The notes beneath the pieces are model-generated. The model was not told the origin of the DNA. It was given only the letters and a program-made list of their open reading frames with translations, and did no database searches. From NCBI RefSeq assembly GCF_030529325.1, contig NZ_JAUMXC010000018.1, positions 1 through 39,269 of the forward strand: a stretch of 39,269 nucleotides of DNA, given 5' to 3'. The position numbers and the translations under genes are program-made. Numbering within the stretch: position 1 is the stretch's first letter; each line of letters opens with the position of its first letter. This document shows positions 32,915-39,269 of this stretch, one piece after another. The DNA is from Porphyromonas sp. (GTDB taxonomy: Bacteria; Bacteroidota; Bacteroidia; Bacteroidales; Porphyromonadaceae).

Positions 32915-35899
32915 ATGTATACAACTGAAGAACAAACGATAGAAGAGCGCCTAATCAAACGATTAGAGAGCTTGAAGTATATTTATAGACATGATATCAA
33001 GGATAGAGCAACTTTAGAGGCCAACTTTAGGCACAAGTTTGAGCAACTCAATGCTGTGAAATTGACTGATCGAGAGTTTGAGCGACTTCTGTCGGAGATT
33101 ACCAAGCCAGATGTATATGATGCATCTCGTTTACTGCGAGAGCGTAACCTCTTCTTGAGAGAGGACGGCACACCACTTCATTACACTTTAGTTAATATCA
33201 AGGATTGGTGCAAGAATGACTATGAAGTTATTAATCAGTTGCGCATCAACACACACAGTAGCCACCACCGATACGACGTGATTATTCTCATCAATGGCTT
33301 ACCGATGGTGCAGATAGAGCTCAAGGCACACAAGATCTCGCCTCGTGTAGCCATGCAACAGATTGTTAACTATAAAAACGATACGGGCAACGGATATCTG
33401 AATACATTGCTCTGCTTTATTCAGCTCTTTATTGTGAGTAACGAAGGAGATACATGCTATTTTAGTAACAATAACCCGAAAGAGTTTCTCTTCGATGCCA
33501 AAGAGCAATACCTACCAGTCTATTATCTCGCAGATGAGGCTAACCATAAAATACGGCACCTACATAGCTTTGCGACAAGACTCCTTGCCAAGTGCTCCCT
33601 TGGAGAGCTTATCAGTAGGTATATGGTCTTGGTGGCTAGTGAACGCAAACTCTTGATCATGCGCCCCTACCAGATCTATGCCGTACAGGCTATCATCAAA
33701 TGTATCGAGGAGAACCGTGGCAATGGCTATATCTGGCATACTACTGGTTCGGGAAAGACGCTTACTTCTTTTAAGGCATCAACCTTACTTAAGGATAACT
33801 CCGATATAGAGAAATGTCTATTTGTTGTAGATCGTAAGGATCTAGACCGACAGACTCGAGATGAGTTTAATAAGTTTCAGCAAGGCTGCGTAGAGGAGAA
33901 TACGAATACAGAAACGCTTGTTCGGAGACTTGAGTCTACCGATTATGCCGACAAGGTTATCGTCACTACAATACAGAAGCTCGGAATTGCTCTTGACCCT
34001 AAGCACAAGAAAAACTACTATGAACGGCTTAGATCGCTATCAGACAAGCGTGTAGTCTTTATTTTTGACGAATGTCATCGCTCTCAATTTGGTGATAACC
34101 ATAAAGCTATTAAAGCCTTCTTCCCCAAGGCTCAGCTCTTTGGGTTTACGGGTACACCTATTTTTGAAGAGAATGCTGTACAGATCAAAATTGATGGGCA
34201 GGAAGCCTCCAAGCTCACTACTGACGATATTTTCCAGAAGCCTCTGCATACCTACACGATTACCAATGCCATTGAGGACGAAAATGTATTGCGCTTCAAT
34301 GTAGATTACTACCGCTCCAATGGTGAGTATGTGCGAGATCGTAGTCTGGTGACCAAAAGAGCGATTATAGAGGAAATTCTCTCTAAGCATGACGCCATCT
34401 CGCTCTCTCGCTGTTTCAATGCCATTCTCGCGACGAGTAGTATCAACGATGCCATTGAGTATTATAGGCTATTCAAAACGCTTCAAGCCGACCGTCAAGC
34501 TGCTAACTCTGAATTTATCCCGCTCAATATCGCTTGTGTCTTCTCTCCTCCAGCCGAGAGCAATAAAGATGTCGAACAGATGCAAGAGGATCTGGAGCAA
34601 GAGAAGCTAGACAACCAGATCGATCCCTCGGGTAAGAAGCAAGCACTACAAGAGATCATCTCGGACTATAATAGCCAATATGGTTGTGCTCACAGTCTCG
34701 CAGAGTTTGATCTCTACTACCAAGATGTACAGAAGCGTATCAAAGATCAGAAATGGGTGGAGTATCCACGTGAGCAAAAGATCGACATCACGATCGTCGT
34801 AGATATGCTCCTCACAGGCTTCGACTCCAAATATCTAGGTATCCTCTATGTTGATAAGGATCTCAAATATCACGGCCTTATACAAGCTTTCTCTCGTACT
34901 AATCGTACGCTCAACAAAACTAAAAACTTTGGTAAGATCTTAGATTTCCGTTTTCAGGAATCAGCCGTTAATGATGCTGTACAACTTTTCTCAGGAGTTC
35001 GAGACGAGGATCAAGACCCCAAGATCTGGCTGGTTGAGCCAGCAAATAAAGTTGTTGAACAGTATGAAATGGCTATCCAGAAACTCTCAAGCTTTATGGA
35101 GTCTAAGGGGCTAGAGGCTGAGCCAGAAAATGTATATAATTTGCTTGGAGATACAGCCAAGGCTGAGTTTGTGGACTACTTCAAAGAGGTACAGAAACTC
35201 AATACTCAGCTCAGCCAGTATATCTACATAGATCCTCAGGATCAAGAGAAGATCGAGAAGCTAATGCCTCCGGAGAGACTCAATGGCTTTAGATCTGCCT
35301 ATCTCGAGACGGCTAAAACCCTGCGTAACCATCAAAAGGGCTATACACAGGATCAGCCAGTAGATATGCAAAACGCTCATATAGAAGAAATAGATTTCGA
35401 GTTTGTGTTATTCTCTTCGGCAATTATTGACTACGATTATATCATGGGGCTAATCGCTCGATTGACCTCCCAGTCACCTAGTCAGCAGAAACTGACCAAG
35501 GAGGAGCTTGTGCGCCTCGTCGCTTCGCATAGCAATCTGATTGAGGAGCAAGAGGATATTCTAGACTATATCGAACACATAGAGGTTGTCAATGGCCTTA
35601 CGGTCAAGGAAGTCTCTGAGCAATATCAAGCATTTAAAACCAATAAGCTCCAGAGCCGTATCAAAGAGATTGCTCATCGCTACAATGTTGCTCTAGACTC
35701 TCTCTCGGATTTGATATCTTCGGTACTAGATCGTATGATCTTTGATGCCGACCAGCTCTCAGCTCTATTCTACGAGCAAGACCTAGGCTGGAAGCAGCGT
35801 GTGCGGCAGGAGAAAGCACTGGTCGCAGATCTGCTGCCCCTATTCTCGCTCTTGGCCAAAGGGCAACATATAGCAGGTCTATCCGCTTATAAAGTCTAG
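32915..35899 (+). CDS. hsdR: Type I restriction enzyme, R subunit
   Basis: This 994-residue subunit cleaves DNA after ATP-dependent translocation. The nuclease domain has the PD-(D/E)xK core at PMVQIELKAHK (Glu135, Lys137). The SF2 motor follows: Walker A TTGSGKTLTS at about 274-283, DECHRSQFGD at about 385, and GFTGTPIF near 412. Later motor motifs are DMLLTGFDSKYLG and QAFSRTNR. The C-terminal region (about 750-990) is the helical part that docks onto HsdM/HsdS. It is intact and of family length. It opens a tightly spaced gene string with the ATPase, hsdM and fic. Confidence 0.95.
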   Translation: MYTTEEQTIEERLIKRLESLKYIYRHDIKDRATLEANFRHKFEQLNAVKLTDREFERLLSEITKPDVYDASRLLRERNLFLREDGTPLHYTLVNIKDWCKNDYEVINQLRINTHSSHHRYDVIILINGLPMVQIELKAHKISPRVAMQQIVNYKNDTGNGYLNTLLCFIQLFIVSNEGDTCYFSNNNPKEFLFDAKEQYLPVYYLADEANHKIRHLHSFATRLLAKCSLGELISRYMVLVASERKLLIMRPYQIYAVQAIIKCIEENRGNGYIWHTTGSGKTLTSFKASTLLKDNSDIEKCLFVVDRKDLDRQTRDEFNKFQQGCVEENTNTETLVRRLESTDYADKVIVTTIQKLGIALDPKHKKNYYERLRSLSDKRVVFIFDECHRSQFGDNHKAIKAFFPKAQLFGFTGTPIFEENAVQIKIDGQEASKLTTDDIFQKPLHTYTITNAIEDENVLRFNVDYYRSNGEYVRDRSLVTKRAIIEEILSKHDAISLSRCFNAILATSSINDAIEYYRLFKTLQADRQAANSEFIPLNIACVFSPPAESNKDVEQMQEDLEQEKLDNQIDPSGKKQALQEIISDYNSQYGCAHSLAEFDLYYQDVQKRIKDQKWVEYPREQKIDITIVVDMLLTGFDSKYLGILYVDKDLKYHGLIQAFSRTNRTLNKTKNFGKILDFRFQESAVNDAVQLFSGVRDEDQDPKIWLVEPANKVVEQYEMAIQKLSSFMESKGLEAEPENVYNLLGDTAKAEFVDYFKEVQKLNTQLSQYIYIDPQDQEKIEKLMPPERLNGFRSAYLETAKTLRNHQKGYTQDQPVDMQNAHIEEIDFEFVLFSSAIIDYDYIMGLIARLTSQSPSQQKLTKEELVRLVASHSNLIEEQEDILDYIEHIEVVNGLTVKEVSEQYQAFKTNKLQSRIKEIAHRYNVALDSLSDLISSVLDRMIFDADQLSALFYEQDLGWKQRVRQEKALVADLLPLFSLLAKGQHIAGLSAYKV

Positions 35900-35902
35900 A
35901 TT

Positions 35903-37036
35903 ATGGAGCAATTCAATAATTTAAGGCAATTAGCCCAAGAGCTTAAGAACAGGTTAACGAAAAAGAAAATCCTTCTCCTGTATGCCTATAATGGTGTGGG
36001 AAAGACACGTTTGTCTATGGAGTTCAAAAACCTTGGAAAAATAGAAGGCCAGTCAGATACTCTATACTTCAACGCCTTTACTGAAGATTTATTTTCTTGG
36101 GATAACGATCTTGACAGAGATTCAGATCGAGTACTTAAAATGAATCTGTATTCAACATTTCTTAGTGGAGCCAAAGAGTATGCACTTGAAGATAAGATTA
36201 GAAGATTTTGGAGTCGTTTTTCTGACATTGACTTTCGGATAGACTATGACGAAGGAAGTATCTCTTTTTCCAGAGATCTGATTCCTAAGGAAGAAGAGGA
36301 CCCTCAAGGAGAGATAGAAGAGGCCTCTAATCAGGGAACTATAGATAATATTAAAATCTCAAGAGGAGAAGAAACAATCTTTATTTGGTGTTTTTTCTTG
36401 GCCATTGTACAATTGGTATTAGATGGGGATGAGGGCTACTCTTGGGTAAAATATATCTACATTGATGACCCCATCTCATCTTTGGATGACAACAATGCCG
36501 TCGCGGTAGCACTTTTGCTAGCTGAGATATCTAGGGATGAATCGGTAAAAGTCGTTATTTCAACGCACCATGCCCTCTTCTATAACGCTCTTTGGAATGT
36601 TTTCAAGGATAGTGTAAAGAAGAGGGAAGATCTTGGCACCCTACACTTCAAAAAAGATGGAGAAGAATGTTACAGTATCAGCTATACAAGGGATACCCCT
36701 CGATTTCTCCATGTTGCAATGTTGGAAGAGTTGTGGAAGCGTTCTGAATCAGGTGAACTATACACCTATCACTTTGCAATGCTGCGCAATGTGCTTGAGA
36801 GAGCCGCTTCGTTCCATGGATATAGCAATATTGAAGAGTGTTTCAAGAATGAAGACATTTCAAATGAATCCAATCTCTACAATCGTATGATAAACATCTT
36901 AACTCATGGAAATTACTCTTTGTACGAACCTATTGAGATGTTGGATGACAACAAAGAGTTATTTAAGCAAATATTAACTGCATTTATAAAGAATTATAAG
37001 TTTAACCCCGAAATTTTTGCTTCTTCTGAGGCTTAA
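35903..37036 (+). CDS. PrrC-like AAA ATPase, candidate anticodon nuclease
   Basis: This 377-residue protein has an ABC-type ATPase: Walker A-like YAYNGVGKT (Lys34), a signature-like KISRGEE near 151, Walker B YIYIDDPISSLDD with Asp188-Asp189 and the H-loop STHHALF at 220-226. The DDPISSLD form is that of the AAA_13 group holding PrrC and RloC. The C-terminal part has Arg295-x3-Glu299 (MLRNVLE) and His335 (ILTHGNY), the arrangement of the catalytic Arg, Glu and His of PrrC (R320, E324, H356). PrrC is about 396 residues and is encoded within a type I locus, as here. It begins four bases after hsdR. Without coiled-coil or zinc hook it is PrrC-like rather than RloC-like. Nuclease function is inferred. 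Confidence 0.65.
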   Translation: MEQFNNLRQLAQELKNRLTKKKILLLYAYNGVGKTRLSMEFKNLGKIEGQSDTLYFNAFTEDLFSWDNDLDRDSDRVLKMNLYSTFLSGAKEYALEDKIRRFWSRFSDIDFRIDYDEGSISFSRDLIPKEEEDPQGEIEEASNQGTIDNIKISRGEETIFIWCFFLAIVQLVLDGDEGYSWVKYIYIDDPISSLDDNNAVAVALLLAEISRDESVKVVISTHHALFYNALWNVFKDSVKKREDLGTLHFKKDGEECYSISYTRDTPRFLHVAMLEELWKRSESGELYTYHFAMLRNVLERAASFHGYSNIEECFKNEDISNESNLYNRMINILTHGNYSLYEPIEMLDDNKELFKQILTAFIKNYKFNPEIFASSEA

Positions 37037-37046
37037 TAAATAACGT

Positions 37047-38651
37047 ATGACAGTACTAGGCAAGACCCTATGGGCAATAGCAGATGAGCTACGTGGCACG
37101 ATGAATGCCGATGATTTCCGTGACTATATGCTCTCTTTTCTCTTCCTGCGCTACCTCTCCGACAACTACGAGGGGGTGGCACGCCGAGAACTAGGCAGAG
37201 ACTACCCAGATGAAACAAATCTAAATCAAGGAGAGACTGCTCTACAGAGATGGTATACACTCAATAGCGAAGATATTGTGGAGTTTGAGGCTCAGATGCG
37301 GCGCAAGATCCATTATGTCATCAAGCCCGAGTACCTATGGAGCCATATCGCAGAGTTGGCACGCACACAGAGCTCGGAACTCTTGAATATATTGAACGAG
37401 GGATTTAGATACATCGAAAACGAATCTTTTGAGCGAACTTTCTCTGGGCTTTTCTCAGAAGTCAATCTCTCGTCTGAGAAACTTGGCAAGACCTACAGCC
37501 AAAAGAATACCAAGCTCGCTACCATCATACAGAAGATAGCAGAGGGAATCGGAGGATTCTCGTCCGAAGTAGATACTCTCGGTGATGCTTACGAATACCT
37601 GATTGAGCAGTTCGCCGCAGGCTCGGGCAAGAAAGCAGGTGAATTCTACACTCCTCAGGCCATATCTACCATTCTCTCTCGTATCGTGTCGCTTGATGCA
37701 CAGAATCCCGATCGAGGCATGAAGGAGGGGATCAAGAGAGTACTCGACTTTGCCTGTGGCTCTGGTTCACTTTTGCTCAATGTCCGCAAGCAGATGGGGG
37801 ATCGTATCGGTCGTATCTACGGGCAAGAGCTGAATATGACCACATACAACCTAGCTCGTATGAATATGATTCTGCACGGAGTCAAGGACACGGAGTTCGA
37901 GATCTTTCATGGAGATTCGCTTACCAACGAATGGCCATTCCTGAATAATCCTAATCCTACAAACAAGGTAGAGTTCGATGCCATCGTCGCTAATCCACCC
38001 TTTAGCCTCAAATGGGCACCGAAAGAAGAAACAGCCCAAGACTTCCGCTTCCAAAACTATGGTGTAGCTCCAAAATCGGCAGCTGATTTTGCATTTCTCT
38101 TGCACGGGTTGCATTACCTTAGTAAGGATGGCACAATGGCTATCATTTTGCCACATGGTGTACTATTTAGAGGTGGGGCAGAGCGTGCCATTCGCCAAAA
38201 GTTACTTGAGGACGGATACATAGATACCATTATTGGGTTGCCCTCCAAACTTTTCTACTCCACAGGCATTCCTGTCTGCATCATCGTGCTCAAAAAATGT
38301 CGTACGGCAGACGACGTCCTCTTCATCGATGCAAGCCGTAATTTTGCTAAGGATAAGAAGCAAAACCGCCTGCGTATGGGGCAGAATGGAGAACCCAACG
38401 ACATTGATAAAATTATCGATGCCTACCAATACCGCCGTGAGATCGACAAATATGCTCGCCGTGTAACACTCGACGAAATACAAACCAACAACTACAACCT
38501 CAATATCCCTCGCTATGTAGACACCTTCGAGGAAGAGGAAGAGATTGACATCCAAGCCGTCATGGGGCGTATTAAAGAGCTTGAGGCTCGCCGAGGAGAT
38601 CTCGATAGCCAAATCGACGTTTACCTCCGCGAACTCGGACTAATTCAGTAA
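37047..38651 (+). CDS. hsdM: Type I restriction enzyme, M subunit (adenine methyltransferase)
   Basis: This 534-residue N6-adenine methyltransferase modifies the recognition site with HsdS. It has an HsdM N-terminal domain (about 1-140; LRGTMNADDFRDYMLSFLFL), the SAM motif I DFACGSGSLL near 234, and the catalytic NPPF at 316-319 in VANPPFSLKW. The motif AGEFYTPQAI precedes motif I as usual. It is complete. It begins ten bases after the ATPase stop, so it is in one operon with it. Confidence 0.96.
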   Translation: MTVLGKTLWAIADELRGTMNADDFRDYMLSFLFLRYLSDNYEGVARRELGRDYPDETNLNQGETALQRWYTLNSEDIVEFEAQMRRKIHYVIKPEYLWSHIAELARTQSSELLNILNEGFRYIENESFERTFSGLFSEVNLSSEKLGKTYSQKNTKLATIIQKIAEGIGGFSSEVDTLGDAYEYLIEQFAAGSGKKAGEFYTPQAISTILSRIVSLDAQNPDRGMKEGIKRVLDFACGSGSLLLNVRKQMGDRIGRIYGQELNMTTYNLARMNMILHGVKDTEFEIFHGDSLTNEWPFLNNPNPTNKVEFDAIVANPPFSLKWAPKEETAQDFRFQNYGVAPKSAADFAFLLHGLHYLSKDGTMAIILPHGVLFRGGAERAIRQKLLEDGYIDTIIGLPSKLFYSTGIPVCIIVLKKCRTADDVLFIDASRNFAKDKKQNRLRMGQNGEPNDIDKIIDAYQYRREIDKYARRVTLDEIQTNNYNLNIPRYVDTFEEEEEIDIQAVMGRIKELEARRGDLDSQIDVYLRELGLIQ

Positions 38652-38657
38652 AAGACT

Positions 38658-39209
38658 ATGACAACGAACCAAATAGATGCTCTGAGCCTTGAGCGAGCCT
38701 TTGAACTATTCCGTTCGGGAGCAATCGAGCAAATCGAGGTCGGTACCTTTCGGGGACTTTGCCAGATACACCACGCTCTATTCGCTGGGCTATACGACTT
38801 CGCAGGCAAACTGCGTACACTCAATATCGCCAAAGGAGTTTTTCGATTTGCTAATTGTATGTACCTCGAGGCTATTCTGCCAGTTATCGAGCAGATGCCC
38901 GAACAAACATTTGAGCAGATTATTGCCAAATATGTAGAGATGAATATCGCACATCCCTTTATGGAGGGGAATGGGCGAGCTACACGCATTTGGCTGGATA
39001 TGATCCTGAAGCATAGACTTGGACGAGTAGTTGATTGGTCTCAGGTAGATAAGGATCTCTACCTACAAGCTATGGAGCGTAGCCCAATCAATGACTTAGA
39101 GCTGAGAGTGCTCCTACAGCCAGTGCTCACCGATAGGGTAGACGATAGAGAGATGATATTCAAAGGTATTGAGCAGTCCTACTATTACGAGGGCTATAAA
39201 AGGCAGTAG
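38658..39209 (+). CDS. fic: Fic family protein with C-terminal autoinhibitory motif
   Basis: This 183-residue protein has the complete Fic core [12 protein letters not shown] at 99-110 with catalytic His99 and Arg107, so it should transfer AMP (or another nucleotide-derived group) to a target protein. The flap region is around [10 protein letters not shown] at 45-54. The C-terminus ends in S174-Y-Y-Y-E178-G179, the [S/T]xxxE[G/N] inhibitory motif. When placed in a C-terminal helix this defines class III Fic proteins (for example NmFic), so it could hold itself off. It lies 6 bases after hsdM and 3 bases before hsdS, inside the restriction operon. Targets are unknown. Confidence 0.9.
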   Translation: MTTNQIDALSLERAFELFRSGAIEQIEVGTFRGLCQIHHALFAGLYDFAGKLRTLNIAKGVFRFANCMYLEAILPVIEQMPEQTFEQIIAKYVEMNIAHPFMEGNGRATRIWLDMILKHRLGRVVDWSQVDKDLYLQAMERSPINDLELRVLLQPVLTDRVDDREMIFKGIEQSYYYEGYKRQ

Positions 39210-39212
39210 ACT

Positions 39213-39269
39213 ATGGCAACGAACAATAAAATCCCTAATTGTCCCCCTTTGCGCTTCCCCGAATTCTCC
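39213..39269 (+). CDS. hsdS: Type I restriction enzyme, S subunit (5' end only)
   Basis: The ATG at 39213 opens a frame cut by the window end after 19 codons. The residues end in LRFPEFS, the usual first motif of HsdS specificity subunits (a PxLRFPEF start), and the position immediately after hsdM and fic fits. HsdS carries two target-recognition domains, none visible in this stub. Confidence 0.8.
   Translation, partial: MATNNKIPNCPPLRFPEFS

Overview
The window looks like a chromosomal segment of a Bacteroidales bacterium, most likely a Porphyromonas or close relative. The main reasons are gene content (M13 peptidase PepO lipoprotein, the gcvT-pepT-phosphohexomutase-DUF4827 block, a START-like SRPBCC protein, DUF3109, DUF2007) and recurrent Bacteroidota-type -7 boxes (TAnnTTTG) upstream of transcription units, with few Shine-Dalgarno-like sequences. 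The genus is inferred, not proven.

Positions 1-30300 are mostly housekeeping. The window opens with one end of an IS256-like element (1-52). Then come an MFS transporter, a CoA-transferase, a leftward operon of protoporphyrinogen oxidase, a DUF2007 protein and a small membrane protein, and a leftward ABC-F ATPase. A small PspC-domain gene (7831-8018) appears frameshifted. Rightward genes follow: a divergent malate/lactate dehydrogenase paralogue, a bifunctional NAD(P)HX repair enzyme with a degenerate epimerase site, a START-like protein, rubredoxin, a HAD phosphatase and a YigZ/IMPACT protein. A leftward translation-quality group comprises Hsp15-like S4 protein, Pth, DUF3109 and L25. Next is a 145-bp MITE with 19-bp inverted repeats and an 8-bp target duplication, then a leftward envelope-stress-like operon (PgpH-type HD phosphohydrolase, ECF sigma factor, one-TM putative anti-sigma protein, Spy-like secreted protein). 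FolD, Ffh, an IS256-type remnant, PepO, malate dehydrogenase, GcvT, PepT, a phosphohexomutase and a DUF4827 lipoprotein follow, all leftward.

Positions 30300-39269 are an accessory defence region read rightward. After a ~730-bp hairpin-rich spacer comes a three-gene split HipA toxin-antitoxin operon (HipB, HipS, HipT) preceded by iterated TGTACA-core repeats that look like operators. A second XRE regulator follows, then a type I restriction-modification locus ordered hsdR, ATPase, hsdM, fic, hsdS (cut by the window end). The ATPase is the size of PrrC anticodon nuclease and carries an Arg-x3-Glu...His arrangement in its C-terminal part. The Fic protein carries a C-terminal S-x3-E-G autoinhibitory motif. 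The locus may therefore be a restriction system with two embedded toxic effectors next to a kinase toxin-antitoxin system; this functional reading is inference.

No tRNA, rRNA or CRISPR array was recognised.
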